Source: Neomoorella stamsii (GTDB lineage: Bacteria > Bacillota > DSM-521 > Neomoorellales > Neomoorellaceae). From it: a stretch of 43,462 bases of DNA. Shown one piece after another: positions 35,851-43,462 of the stretch. A model generated the notes under the pieces. The model was not told the origin of the DNA. It saw only the letters and a list, made by a program, of their open reading frames with translations, and did no database searches. The translations under genes were made by a program, and so were the position numbers. The first letter of the stretch is position 1. Every line of letters starts with the position of its first letter. The stretch is taken from positions 1-43,462 of the forward strand of contig NZ_PVXL01000042.1 in the NCBI RefSeq assembly GCF_002995805.1. The letters run 5' to 3'.

Positions 35851-38271
35851 TTGGCCTTAAGAGAGGGCGGTAAGATTTTAGAAGTCAACCTGGAAGAGGA
35901 AATGAAGCGTTCCTACATTGACTATGCCATGAGCGTCATTGTGGGCCGCGCTTTACCTGATGTCCGCGATGGCTTGAAACCTGTCCACCGACGGATCCTT
36001 TATGCCATGTATGAAGAGGGGCTAACGCCGGATAAGCCCCATAAAAAGTCGGCCGTCGTCGTGGGTACGGTGCTGGCCCGTTACCACCCCCACGGCGATG
36101 CTGCCGTCTATGAAACCATGGTTCGCCTGGCCCAGGATTTTGCCTGCCGCTATCCCCTGGTGGACGGCCACGGTAACTTCGGTTCCGTCGACGGCGACTC
36201 CCCGGCGGCCATGCGCTATACCGAAGCCCGGCTCGCGAAAATTGCCCTGGCCATGCTGGCCGATATTGATAAAGAGACCGTCGACTTCATCGATAACTAT
36301 GACGGCAGCCTGAAGGAACCGCTGGTGCTGCCAGCGCGGATTCCCCAGCTTTTAGTCAACGGGTCGGCCGGGATTGCCGTGGGCATGGCCACCAACATCC
36401 CGCCCCATAACCTGGGGGAAGTTATCGATGCCCTGGTCTACCTGATTGATCACCCGGAGGCCGATCTCAAAGATCTTACCAGGTTTATCAAAGGACCTGA
36501 CTTTCCTTCCGGAGGCTTGATTATCGGCCGGGAAGGGATTAGAAATGCCTATCGCACCGGGCGGGGCAGCATTAAGATTCGCGCCAAAGCCCAGGTGGAA
36601 ACCTTAAACAACGGCAAGAGCCAGATTGTGGTAACGGAAATCCCCTACCAGGTCAACAAGGCCCGCCTGGTAGAAACCATTGGCGAGCTGGTGCGGGAAA
36701 AAAAGATTGACGGCATTGTTGAGCTGCGGGACGAGTCCGACCGGACGGGGATGCGCATTGTCATCGAGCTGCGCCGGGATGTCCAGCCCAGGGTGATCCT
36801 TAACCAGCTCTATAAACACACCCAGATGCAGGAGAATTTTGGGGTCATTATGCTGGCCCTGGTAGATGGAAGGCCGCGGGTCCTTAATTTACGAGAAATG
36901 TTGACCCTCTACCTGGATCACCAGAAGGAGGTTATCACCCGTCGCACCCGCTACCTCCTGGCCCAGGCCGAAGCCTGGGCCCATATCGTGGCGGGCCTGC
37001 GCATTGCCATCCAGTTTCTCGATGAAGTAATCAAGATTATCCGCCAGTCGCCCAATGAACCCGAAGCCTGCCGAGGCCTGATGGAGCGTTTTGCTTTAAG
37101 CGACAGGCAGGCCAAAGCCATTGTCGACATGCGCCTGGGGCGCCTCACGGCCCTGGAAAGGGAAAAGCTAGAAGAAGAATGGGAGGAACTGCAAAAGCGC
37201 ATTGCTTACCTGAAGGAAGTCCTGGGTAGCGAGGCCATGGTCTACGGCATTGTCAGGGAGGAACTCCTCGAGTATAAAAATAAATTTGCTGATCCCCGCC
37301 GGACGCAAATTGTCATGGAAGAAGAAAACCTTGAGGTAGAAGACCTGATTGCCCGGGAAGATATCGTCGTCACCCTGACCCGCCGCGGCTATATCAAGCG
37401 TCAGCCGGTAGACGCCTACCGCAGCCAGAAGCGGGGCGGCCGCGGTATCCAAGCTATGGGTACCAGGGAAGAAGATTTTGTCCAGGATATCTTTGTTACT
37501 ACCACCCATCACTACCTCCTTTTCTTTACCAATAAGGGGCGGGTCTTCCGCCTGCGGGGCCATGAAGTACCGGAGGCCAGCCGCCAAGCCAGGGGGACGC
37601 CGCTGGTCAATTTAATTTATCTCAATAAGGAAGAAGCCATTACCGCTGTTATTCCCATCCGCGACCCGGGTGAAGATGCTTACCTCTTCATGGCTACCAG
37701 AAGGGGTACGGTGAAAAAGACCCCCCTGGCTGAATATCATACTTCCCGGCGGGACGGCCTCATTGCCATCAACCTGGAAGATGGCGATGAACTTATCGGT
37801 GTCCTGCGTACGGAAGGGGATAATGAAGTTATCCTGGTGACGCGCCAGGGCAAGGCCATCCGTTTTGCCGAAGATGAAGTCCGGCCCATGGGCCGGGCCG
37901 CCCACGGCGTAAAAGGCCTCGCCCTGGAAGACGGGGACGAGGTCATTGGCCTGGTCCGGGTTAAAGAAGGGGCCGAGCTGGTCGTTGTTTCTGAGAAAGG
38001 TTTTGGCAAGCGGACACCTTTGAGCGAGTACCGGCCCCAGAGCCGGGGCGGTAAGGGGATTATAACCATGAACGTTACTGAACGTACAGGTCCGGTGGCT
38101 GCTGTAGCTATAGTTACCCAGGATGATGAACTAATGTTGATCTCAGCCGACGGGATTCTCATCCGCCTTGGTGTGGAGGACATCTCCCGCCAGGGACGCA
38201 ATACCCAGGGAGTTACCCTGATGCGCCTAGATCCCAGCGACCGCGTGGTAGCCATGGCTCGCGTACAGTAA
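35851..38271 (+). CDS. gyrA: DNA gyrase subunit A
   Basis: An 806-residue gyrase subunit. Catalytic Tyr123 lies in [11 protein letters not shown]-terminal [20 protein letters not shown] is canonical. The C-terminal beta-pinwheel opens with [11 protein letters not shown], a variant of the GyrA box QRRGGKG, which marks gyrase rather than topoisomerase IV. In the quinolone region, HGDAAVYET has Ala84 at the place of E. coli Ser83 and Glu88 at Asp87. TTG start at 35851 with AAGAAGGTGG upstream. Confidence 0.98.
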   Translation: MALREGGKILEVNLEEEMKRSYIDYAMSVIVGRALPDVRDGLKPVHRRILYAMYEEGLTPDKPHKKSAVVVGTVLARYHPHGDAAVYETMVRLAQDFACRYPLVDGHGNFGSVDGDSPAAMRYTEARLAKIALAMLADIDKETVDFIDNYDGSLKEPLVLPARIPQLLVNGSAGIAVGMATNIPPHNLGEVIDALVYLIDHPEADLKDLTRFIKGPDFPSGGLIIGREGIRNAYRTGRGSIKIRAKAQVETLNNGKSQIVVTEIPYQVNKARLVETIGELVREKKIDGIVELRDESDRTGMRIVIELRRDVQPRVILNQLYKHTQMQENFGVIMLALVDGRPRVLNLREMLTLYLDHQKEVITRRTRYLLAQAEAWAHIVAGLRIAIQFLDEVIKIIRQSPNEPEACRGLMERFALSDRQAKAIVDMRLGRLTALEREKLEEEWEELQKRIAYLKEVLGSEAMVYGIVREELLEYKNKFADPRRTQIVMEEENLEVEDLIAREDIVVTLTRRGYIKRQPVDAYRSQKRGGRGIQAMGTREEDFVQDIFVTTTHHYLLFFTNKGRVFRLRGHEVPEASRQARGTPLVNLIYLNKEEAITAVIPIRDPGEDAYLFMATRRGTVKKTPLAEYHTSRRDGLIAINLEDGDELIGVLRTEGDNEVILVTRQGKAIRFAEDEVRPMGRAAHGVKGLALEDGDEVIGLVRVKEGAELVVVSEKGFGKRTPLSEYRPQSRGGKGIITMNVTERTGPVAAVAIVTQDDELMLISADGILIRLGVEDISRQGRNTQGVTLMRLDPSDRVVAMARVQ

Positions 38272-38314
38272 GACTTAAATTTCATGGTGACGAACAGGTT
38301 ATATTGAAAGGTTA

Positions 38315-38343
38315 TTGCTTAAGAGGGTACCCTGTAGTAGAAT
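38315..38343 (+). promoter_or_regulatory. Promoter of pdxS-pdxT
   Basis: TTGCTT, 17-bp spacer, TAGAAT, about 50 bp upstream of pdxS. The spacer contains the palindrome GGGTACCC. Confidence 0.65.
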
Positions 38344-38393
38344 GAAACTGTGCAGCCAGAACGGTCGAAGAGTGAACAATGGGGGGAACAAAA

Positions 38394-39284
38394 ATGGCAG
38401 CAGCAGAAAAGGGAACCTGGACGGTAAAAAAGGGCCTGGCGGAGATGCTCAAGGGTGGCGTCATCATGGATGTCACCACCCCGGAACAGGCTAAAATTGC
38501 TGAAGAGGCCGGGGCCTGCGCCGTCATGGCCCTGGAACGGGTGCCGGCCGATATTCGCGCTGCCGGCGGGGTGGCCCGCATGGCCGACCCGACGGTTATC
38601 TTACGGATTATGGACGCCGTATCCATTCCGGTGATGGCCAAGGCCCGGATCGGCCATTTCGTGGAGGCGCAGATTTTAGAAGCCCTGGGCGTTGACTATA
38701 TCGATGAAAGCGAAGTTCTCACCCCGGCCGATGAAGAGTTCCATATCAATAAACATGAATTCAAAGTGCCCTTTGTCTGCGGCGCCCGCAATCTCGGCGA
38801 GGCTTTAAGGCGCATCGGCGAAGGGGCGGCCATGATCCGCACCAAGGGCGAGCCCGGTACCGGCAATGTCGTGGAAGCCGTTCGTCATATGCGCCGGGTT
38901 ATGAGCGAGATCCGGCGGGTACAGAACCTGCCCGATGAGGAATTGATGACCTTTGCCAAAGAAATTCAGGCTCCCTATGAACTGGTCAAGCAGGTGAAGG
39001 AACTGGGGCGCTTACCGGTGGTCAACTTTGCCGCCGGTGGTATTGCCACGCCGGCGGATGCCGCTCTAATGATGCAGCTGGGCGCTGATGGCATCTTCGT
39101 CGGCTCCGGTATCTTTAAATCCAGTGACCCCGTGAAACGGGCGCGGGCCATTGTGGCCGCCACCACCCACTTCCGGGAACCGGAAGTCCTGGCCGAGGTA
39201 TCTAAAGACCTGGGCGAAGCCATGCCCGGGTTGGACATTGCCACCATCAGGCAGGAAGAAAGAATGCAGGAACGCGGCTGGTAG
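38394..39284 (+). CDS. pdxS: Pyridoxal 5'-phosphate synthase subunit PdxS
   Basis: A 296-residue TIM-barrel synthase that makes PLP from ribose 5-phosphate, glyceraldehyde 3-phosphate and ammonia supplied by PdxT. The imine-forming lysine is in [13 protein letters not shown] (Lys83), and [20 protein letters not shown] and [13 protein letters not shown] are family marks. The ATG at 38394 has GGGGGG 7 bases before it; the ATG at 38379 overlaps that site. pdxT follows after 56 bp. Confidence 0.97.
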   Translation: MAAAEKGTWTVKKGLAEMLKGGVIMDVTTPEQAKIAEEAGACAVMALERVPADIRAAGGVARMADPTVILRIMDAVSIPVMAKARIGHFVEAQILEALGVDYIDESEVLTPADEEFHINKHEFKVPFVCGARNLGEALRRIGEGAAMIRTKGEPGTGNVVEAVRHMRRVMSEIRRVQNLPDEELMTFAKEIQAPYELVKQVKELGRLPVVNFAAGGIATPADAALMMQLGADGIFVGSGIFKSSDPVKRARAIVAATTHFREPEVLAEVSKDLGEAMPGLDIATIRQEERMQERGW

Positions 39285-39340
39285 GGCAGCATTGCAATCG
39301 TTACAATTTAATGTACTCAGGGGATAAAGAGGCGAGTAAA

Positions 39341-39907
39341 ATGAAAATCGGTGTGCTGGCCATGCAGGGCGCCTTCCGGGAGCATATTGCCTCCCTAGCG
39401 GCCCTGGGTGTGGAAGGTATAGAGATCCGGCGGGAAAGGCAACTGGAAGGTATTGCCGGGCTGATCATACCGGGCGGCGAGAGTACAACCATCGGCAAGC
39501 TAATGGGAGAGTTCAACCTTCTGGAACCTGTACGGTCACTGGCGGCAGCCGGTATGCCGGTCTTCGGCACCTGCGCCGGGATGGTGCTCCTGGCCAAAGA
39601 TATAATCGGCAGCGACCAGCCCCGCCTGGGGCTGATGCACGTCAGCGTCCGGCGTAACGCCTATGGCCGCCAGGTGGACAGCTTTGAGGTCGACCTGGAG
39701 ATCCCCGTCCTGGGAGAGGAGCCCTTCCATGCCGTCTTTATCCGCGCTCCCTACCTGGAGAGGGTAGAGCCCCCGGCGGAATCCCTGGCCACTTTTATGG
39801 GTAAGACCGTCATGGCCCGCCAGGGGAACCTCCTGGCGACGGCCTTCCACCCGGAACTTACTAAAGATTTACGAGTACACCGCTATTTTCTGGCGATGAT
39901 AAAATAA
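39341..39907 (+). CDS. pdxT: Pyridoxal 5'-phosphate synthase glutaminase PdxT
   Basis: A 188-residue class-I glutaminase feeding ammonia to PdxS. Triad: Cys78 in FGTCAGMVLL, His170 and Glu172 in AFHPELT. N-terminal MKIGVLAMQGAFREH is canonical; the ATG at 39341 has GAGG 8 bases upstream and the ten extra codons upstream are dropped. Confidence 0.96.
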   Translation: MKIGVLAMQGAFREHIASLAALGVEGIEIRRERQLEGIAGLIIPGGESTTIGKLMGEFNLLEPVRSLAAAGMPVFGTCAGMVLLAKDIIGSDQPRLGLMHVSVRRNAYGRQVDSFEVDLEIPVLGEEPFHAVFIRAPYLERVEPPAESLATFMGKTVMARQGNLLATAFHPELTKDLRVHRYFLAMIK

Positions 39908-39908
39908 G

Positions 39909-39936
39909 AGGGCTGGCGACAGCCCTTCTCTTTCTT
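39909..39936 (+). terminator. Terminator after pdxT
   Basis: AGGGCTG-GCGA-CAGCCCT (39909-39926) followed by TCTCTTTCTTT; perfect 7-bp stem with a 4-nt loop, 2 bp after the pdxT stop. Confidence 0.85.
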
Positions 39937-39974
39937 TCACTCAGCCAATTATCAAGAACTACCGGGGAGACTTT

Positions 39975-41111
39975 ATGGAAGCAGGTCAACTTTTTGCCCG
40001 CAGCATAGATATATTGAAAGCCTACCAGTCACCTACGGGTGCTTTTCCTGCGGCTCCTGATTACCCGCCCTATAATTACGCCTGGCTGCGGGATGGGACC
40101 TTTAGCGCCCGCGCCCTGGACCTGGTCGGGGAAAGGGAAGCAGCCGCTGGATTTTACCGCTTTGGAGCCCGCACCATTATCGCCCATGGCTACAAGGTAG
40201 AGAGAGCCATGGCGGCCGTAACCCGGGGCCAGCCCATAGGGGATGCCACCTGCCTCCATACCCGCTATACCCTGGCCGGGGAAGAAGGCCGGGAGCCCTG
40301 GGGCAATTTCCAGCTGGACGGCTACGGCACCTACCTCTGGGGCCTGGCCGCCCACCTGCGGGCCGGCGGCCCCTGGGAAGATATTTACCGCCGTGCCGTT
40401 GACCTGGTGGTGCCTTACCTCACCGGCCTCTGGCAGCACCCCTGCCTGGACTGCTGGGAGGAATACGGTGATTACCGCCACCCCTCCACCCTGGCGGCCA
40501 TATATGGCGGCTTGCAGGCCATTTTACCCTGGCTGGAGGACGAAAACCGGAAAACAGGATTCCACGACGCCGGCAGGGAACCAGAAAGGGAGCAAAATCC
40601 GGGACGGCTAGTTTTAAAGGTAGAAGATGTACTGGAACGGCTGCCTGAACTGGCCAGCAGTGAGTTTATCCGGGACGGTCACTGGGTAAAGTTTGCCGGG
40701 CAGGATGCCGTTGATGCCAACCTCCTCTGGCTGGGAGTGCCCTTCGGCCTCTGCAGCCTGGATGATCCCGTCTTCCGGGAGACGGTGGCCAGGATCGCAA
40801 CCGAACTTTGTTCCGGTGGCGTCAAGCGCTATGCTGCCGATACCTACTACGGCGGCGGTCAGTGGCTGCTCCTCACCGCCTGGCTGGCCTGGTACTACCG
40901 CCTGAAGGGAGAAGAAGCCCCGGCCCGGGAACTCCTGGCCTGGGTGGAAGCCCGGGCCGATACCAACGGCTTCCTGCCGGAGCAGGTGCCGGAAAACCTT
41001 ACTTCCGAGGCCCACTACCACTACTGGCTGGAGCGCTGGGGGCCCATCGCCAACCCCCTCCTCTGGTCTCACGCCATGTATATCATTGCCTTTAAAGGGA
41101 TAGCAATTTGA
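39975..41111 (+). CDS. GH15-type glycoside hydrolase (glucoamylase-like)
   Basis: A 378-residue alpha/alpha-barrel glycosidase of the GH15 type. YNYAWLRDGTFSARAL (33-48) is the substrate-site motif, the general acid would be in CWEEYGDYRHPST (161-172) and the general base Glu336 in FLPEQVPE. There is no signal peptide, so it should act in the cytoplasm on storage glucan or trehalose-like sugars. It is much shorter than usual GH15 proteins and lacks the N-terminal beta-sandwich. ATG at 39975; the binding site GGGGAG is 7 bases upstream. Part of it is duplicated in decayed form at 42621-42751. Confidence 0.85.
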   Translation: MEAGQLFARSIDILKAYQSPTGAFPAAPDYPPYNYAWLRDGTFSARALDLVGEREAAAGFYRFGARTIIAHGYKVERAMAAVTRGQPIGDATCLHTRYTLAGEEGREPWGNFQLDGYGTYLWGLAAHLRAGGPWEDIYRRAVDLVVPYLTGLWQHPCLDCWEEYGDYRHPSTLAAIYGGLQAILPWLEDENRKTGFHDAGREPEREQNPGRLVLKVEDVLERLPELASSEFIRDGHWVKFAGQDAVDANLLWLGVPFGLCSLDDPVFRETVARIATELCSGGVKRYAADTYYGGGQWLLLTAWLAWYYRLKGEEAPARELLAWVEARADTNGFLPEQVPENLTSEAHYHYWLERWGPIANPLLWSHAMYIIAFKGIAI

Positions 41112-41267
41112 TTTTAGGCATACTTTATGCTCCATATGTCCATAAAACGGAGAGAAAGCGGTGAGAAAGCGGTGAAGGTCCAGGATACGGCGTTAAGTAT
41201 AGTTTAACCTATATTGGCTTTGCGGGGGCCTCATAACTTTAATATTTTTGCGGATTACGAAAAAGAC

Positions 41268-41304
41268 ACCCCGGTGGCCGGGCCGGTAACCACCTGATTT
41301 TTTA
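41268..41304 (+). terminator. Putative terminator downstream of the GH15 gene
   Basis: GGTGG (41273-41277) and CCACC (41290-41294) with extra GC pairing inside, followed by TGATTTTTTAT. It would end the GH15 transcript about 180 bp after its stop. Confidence 0.5.
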
Positions 41305-41376
41305 TCCCTTCTGCCGGCAACGAGAAAAGACGGCCCGGCCCCGGAAGGTTACGCAATTAGCCATCACCTCAATACC

Positions 41377-41586
41377 ATGAACCAGAAGAAAGTCCGCGGC
41401 TATTTCTCCCGCGCGGTGGCCGCCTGGCACGGCGAGAACAGCGAGGTTAAAACGGCATGGAACACGGCCGCCGGCAGCAGGGCTATGACAGGGTTTAATT
41501 ACTACGTGGCCCAGTACATCAAGTACCTTCACTCCCATAACGGCGAGGACCCTATCGCCCCCTACCAGCCGCCCGGACAACCGTGA
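41377..41586 (+). pseudogene. Small unrecognised frame, probably a C-terminal gene fragment
   Basis: A 69-residue frame with protein-like composition (AWHGENSEVKTAWNTAAGSR, TGFNYYVAQYIKYLHS) but no ribosome binding site at its ATG. The open frame continues upstream to about 41288 without a start. It resembles the C-terminus of a small phage-like or repeat-associated protein, but I cannot name the family. A 12-bp hairpin follows its stop. Confidence 0.35.
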
Positions 41587-41601
41587 TTGCTGCACCCCGG
41601 G

Positions 41602-41634
41602 AGAAGCGGCAAGACTAAAGGCCTTGCCGCTTCT
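41602..41634. terminator. Strong hairpin in the decayed region
   Basis: AGAAGCGGCAAG (41602-41613) and CTTGCCGCTTCT (41623-41634) are exact reverse complements with a 9-nt loop. No T run follows on either strand, so termination is uncertain; it may be the stem of a lost terminator. Confidence 0.5.
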
Positions 41635-41680
41635 GGCATCCTGCCCATGAAGCCTCGGTGCCATCCTCCCTTTGCCGCAT

Positions 41681-41718
41681 AACTACTTTCATTGATTTGC
41701 CTCCGGATACCCCGGGCC
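41681..41718. repeat. 38-bp direct repeat, copy 1
   Basis: Identical to 42755-42792. Read on the minus strand it contains a ribosome binding site and start: CCGGAGGCAAATCA then ATGAAAGTAGTT, coding MKVV. The two copies bracket the toxin-antitoxin pair and the broken GH15 copy. Confidence 0.85.
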
Positions 41719-41970
41719 ATATATTATTTCATCATGCCTTTCGCTGGCTGTAAAAGGACTTGCTTCACCTTGTTGATGATATGGCCGCCGGCCTGGACGG
41801 CCTGCGTCCCCTGGATGCCACCTCGGGTATGGACATGGCGTTCGTTAAAGCTCGCTGGTCTTAACCTGCAGCAAGCCGTGGATAAACTCCAGGCTGACCT
41901 GCTGGGTACCAGCTTACGGGAACGCTACGGCATCTACTTTAGGCAGGTATACACTAATGGCTTTTTATGA
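41692..41970 (+). pseudogene. Frameshifted remnant of an unrecognised gene
   Basis: Two plus-strand frames are protein-like in succession. One reads HLVDDMAAGLDGLRPLDATS, then MDMAFVKARWS and a stop at about 41870. The other continues LAGLNLQQAVDKLQADLLGT and SLRERYGIYFRQVYTNGFL to 41970. Joining them needs one frameshift near 41850-41860. I do not recognise the family. No start or ribosome binding site is visible, and copy 1 of the direct repeat lies at its beginning. Confidence 0.4.
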
Positions 41971-42010
41971 TAGGATATAATTAAGCTTTTTATAAAAGAA
42001 GGTGATATCT

Positions 42011-42283
42011 ATGAGTGCCCTGGAGGTTTTTAAAGATGAGATTAAAGAATACGCCAGGCTAAAAATTATTTCAGAAATGGTCCTAATCAAGGAGCATATA
42101 AAGCTAATCGAGCAGAAGTATGGTTGCAACCTCAAAGAGATGGAGCAAAGAATAGCGGCGGGAAAAGAAAACTTCGACTTGTGGGATGATTATATGGAGA
42201 TGAAGGCTTATCAACGTAGTTTAGATGAACTAAAGAATAAAATCAAGGAACTGGACCATGTTAAAGACATTAAAATTACTTAA
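42011..42283 (+). CDS. Putative TumA-like antitoxin
   Basis: A 90-residue, mostly helical and charged protein (KEYARLKIISEMVLIKEHIK, LKEMEQRIAAGKENFDLWDD, LDELKNKIKELDHV). It has no strong motif of its own; the call rests on size and position. It overlaps the downstream TumE-type toxin by 26 bp. ATG at 42011 with AAGGTGAT before it; a TATAAT box lies at 41976-41981. Lower GC than the surrounding genome suggests transfer. Confidence 0.65.
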   Translation: MSALEVFKDEIKEYARLKIISEMVLIKEHIKLIEQKYGCNLKEMEQRIAAGKENFDLWDDYMEMKAYQRSLDELKNKIKELDHVKDIKIT

Positions 42284-42602
42284 TCGTTGTCCGGCTGTAG
42301 TTTCCTATGAAATCCAGGATTATAAACAGGGGACGGATTTTTATTACCTTAAGGTTCGGTGCGAACTTAAAAATGATACCCTCCTGTATATAAGACAATA
42401 TGTTTCTGCTGAAGAATATAATTATTCCTACCACTGGCAAAACAGGAATGGAGAGCTTATCGTTAGATGGGATAATGCGCCCCACCATGAAACTATCATA
42501 ACTTTCCCTCACCATAAACATATTGGTGGGAAAGTAACGATTTCATACGAGATCAGTATCGAAGATGTATTAAACTATATTACGAAAGTATTTTCGCTAT
42601 AG
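42258..42602 (+). CDS. TumE-family (DUF6516) toxin
   Basis: A 114-residue protein of the DUF6516/TumE family. The conserved core is DFYYLKVRCELKNDTLLYIR, YNYSYHWQ, LIVRWDNAPHH and TFPHHKHIGG, with the His-rich segment usual for this toxin. ATG at 42258 is inside the antitoxin gene, so translation is coupled. TumE-TumA type systems are known from thermophiles; the molecular target is not visible from sequence. Confidence 0.82.
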   Translation: MLKTLKLLNRCPAVVSYEIQDYKQGTDFYYLKVRCELKNDTLLYIRQYVSAEEYNYSYHWQNRNGELIVRWDNAPHHETIITFPHHKHIGGKVTISYEISIEDVLNYITKVFSL

Positions 42603-42620
42603 CCTTTTTCTAAGTAAATA

Positions 42621-42751
42621 GCCGGTAAGGATGTTGATGCTAACCTCTCTGGCTGGGAATGTCCTTCGGCCTCTGCAGTCTGGCTAATGCCGTCTTCCGG
42701 GAGACAGAGGTCAGGAACGCAATCGAACTTTTTTCCGGTGGCGTCAAACGC
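42621..42751 (+). pseudogene. Degraded partial copy of the GH15 gene
   Basis: Closely matches 40695-40829 of the GH15 gene (encoding AGQDAVDANLLWLGVPFGLC to CSGGVKR) but with a 3-bp deletion, a 1-bp deletion and many substitutions, so no frame survives. Ends abruptly at the second 38-bp repeat. A recombination or partial-duplication scar. Confidence 0.85.
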
Positions 42752-42754
42752 AAC

Positions 42755-42792
42755 AACTACTTTCATTGATTTGCCTCCGGATACCCCGGGCC
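42755..42792. repeat. 38-bp direct repeat, copy 2
   Basis: Same sequence as 41681-41718, in the same orientation, about 1.07 kb apart. It is fused on its left to the broken GH15 copy. On the minus strand its start codon opens a short chimeric frame antisense to that fragment. Confidence 0.85.
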
Positions 42793-42840
42793 CATAAAGA
42801 TTGATTAAGGCAGCCGGTAATGGTTGCTTTTTAACTATTA

Positions 42841-42897
42841 AGTTACGATTTTTTTCGTTAAAATGATCTTGACATTAAAAGTAAATAATCGTAAACT
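42841..42897 (+). promoter_or_regulatory. Promoter and candidate operator of the DeoR-type gene
   Basis: TTGACA (42869-42874), 17-bp spacer, TAAACT (42892-42897). AGTTACGATT (42841-42850) and AATCGTAAAC (42887-42896) form an inverted repeat flanking the -35, a likely autoregulatory operator for a DeoR-family repressor. Confidence 0.6.
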
Positions 42898-42942
42898 ATA
42901 AGCAAAGCAAAAGAAAATATATGAAAGGTATATAGCTAATAT

Positions 42943-43230
42943 ATGTTCGCAAGCGAACGCAAACAAAAGATAATAGAAATCCTGGAACAAACACCGGCGG
43001 TTAGAGTAGCGGAATTAAGCGATCTCTTTCAAGTTTCCGAGGTAACCATCCGCCGTGATCTCCAGGAATTAGAAGCAGCCGGCCTCTTGAAACGTACCCA
43101 TGGCGGTGCCGTGAGCATTGCCACTGCTTCCTTTGAACCAACCCTGACAGAGAAAGAAGAAGAACACCTGGCAGAGAAAAAGGCCATTGCAAGGGCCGCC
43201 CTGGATTTGATTGCTGACGGTGATCACTAG
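42943..43230 (+). pseudogene. Truncated DeoR-family transcriptional regulator
   Basis: The first 95 residues of a DeoR/GlpR repressor: RKQKIIEILEQTPAVRVAEL, the helix-turn-helix VSEVTIRRDLQELEAAGLLK and the hinge RTHGGAVS. Family members are about 250 residues, with a sugar-phosphate sensing domain after the IADGD motif; here the frame ends with a stop directly after IADGDH. The sequence beyond is unrelated and AT-rich, so an insertion cut the gene. GAAAGG upstream and an ATG at 42943; a GTTCGCAAGCGAAC palindrome spans the start. Confidence 0.8.
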
Positions 43231-43462
43231 CGTTGCATAAAAATCTTTAACCCATTGCAAGGCAATATATGGTAGTTGATTAAATGTAATACAACAACAA
43301 TAATGGTGTATACAACCATGTTCTTTCCCCTTCTTTGGTTAAAGGACTTAGGGTATCAGGGGTAGTCCTTATCCACATATTGCCATATTAAGCTGCTTAA
43401 AGAACTAAGGGGTCATAGGTTACGTCATTAAGATAATCAGCTTCGCCAGCCAGTACTTGCCT
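43231..43462. mobile_element. Possible insertion-sequence end that interrupts the DeoR gene
   Basis: The sequence changes character at the DeoR stop: low GC, no plus-strand gene. On the minus strand, from the window edge, one frame reads GEADYLNDVTYDPLVL, which loosely recalls the N-terminal region of DDE transposases, and then meets stops. TTGCATAAAAATC and GATTTTTATGCAA lie near the junction as the expected element end. No full transposase or target duplication can be seen because the window stops. Confidence 0.35.

Noticed and set aside
42575..42766. 63-residue minus-strand frame with a good ribosome binding site
   Set aside because: It is the start of the 38-bp repeat fused to antisense of the broken GH15 copy and runs into the toxin gene end; chimeric and not a real gene.
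43369..43377. Perfect DnaA box TTATCCACA near the right edge
   Set aside because: Single isolated 9-mer in AT-rich probable IS DNA 12.5 kb from the origin; expected by chance.

Overview
This 43.5 kb window is the chromosomal replication-origin region of a Gram-positive, spore-forming Firmicute. The gene order rpmH-rnpA-yidD-spoIIIJ-jag-mnmE-mnmG-rsmG-parA-parB on the minus strand and dnaA-dnaN-yaaA-recF-remB-gyrB-gyrA on the plus strand is the conserved oriC neighbourhood. Spore genes (spoIIIJ, jag, yyaC, a GerMN lipoprotein), the complete selenocysteine set selA-selB-tRNA-Sec, a pdxST pair and frequent TTG/GTG starts suggest a thermophilic acetogen-type clostridium. Moorella or a close relative is my best guess; this is inference from gene content, not a database match.

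Layout. 1-2.7 kb: a thiosulfate-uptake-type YeeE/TusA pair and a thiamine-binding MTH1187 protein (minus). 2.7-2.9 kb: tRNA-Sec as a stand-alone unit with its own promoter and terminator. 2.9-7.6 kb: a complete branched-chain amino acid ABC importer (livJ, H, M, G, F) with its own promoter. 7.6-11.1 kb: selB and selA. 11.3-17.1 kb: an Hsp20, a double-GerMN lipoprotein, a YkvI-type membrane protein, the spore protein YyaC, a phosphoribosyltransferase, and a DUF4446/M23 peptidase/bactofilin cluster. 17.4-19.4 kb: larE-larC for the nickel-pincer cofactor. 19.5-20.8 kb: a DUF554 membrane protein and a stand-alone pyruvate-kinase-C-terminal-like protein. 21.2-29.2 kb: the leftward oriC cluster, with a parS site inside the 3' end of parB. 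29.2-30.9 kb: a bipartite origin flanking dnaA, with DnaA boxes upstream and a DnaA box/GC cluster/DnaA-trio unwinding module between dnaA and dnaN. 30.9-38.3 kb: dnaN to gyrA. 38.4-39.9 kb: pdxS-pdxT for pyridoxal phosphate, the cofactor SelA also uses. 40.0-41.1 kb: a GH15-type glycoside hydrolase.

From 41.1 kb to the end the sequence is decayed accessory DNA: gene fragments, a 38-bp direct repeat flanking a TumE-type toxin-antitoxin pair, a broken partial copy of the GH15 gene, and a DeoR-family regulator cut off after about 95 residues where unrelated, possibly insertion-sequence DNA begins.

Three intergenic spots (9.5, 20.8-21.1 and 25.5 kb) hold related imperfect palindromes that look like a dispersed non-coding repeat family. 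I found no clearly novel multi-gene system. The most interesting signals are the predicted leaderless tRNA-Sec, the textbook unwinding element, the dispersed palindromes, and the scarred TA region.
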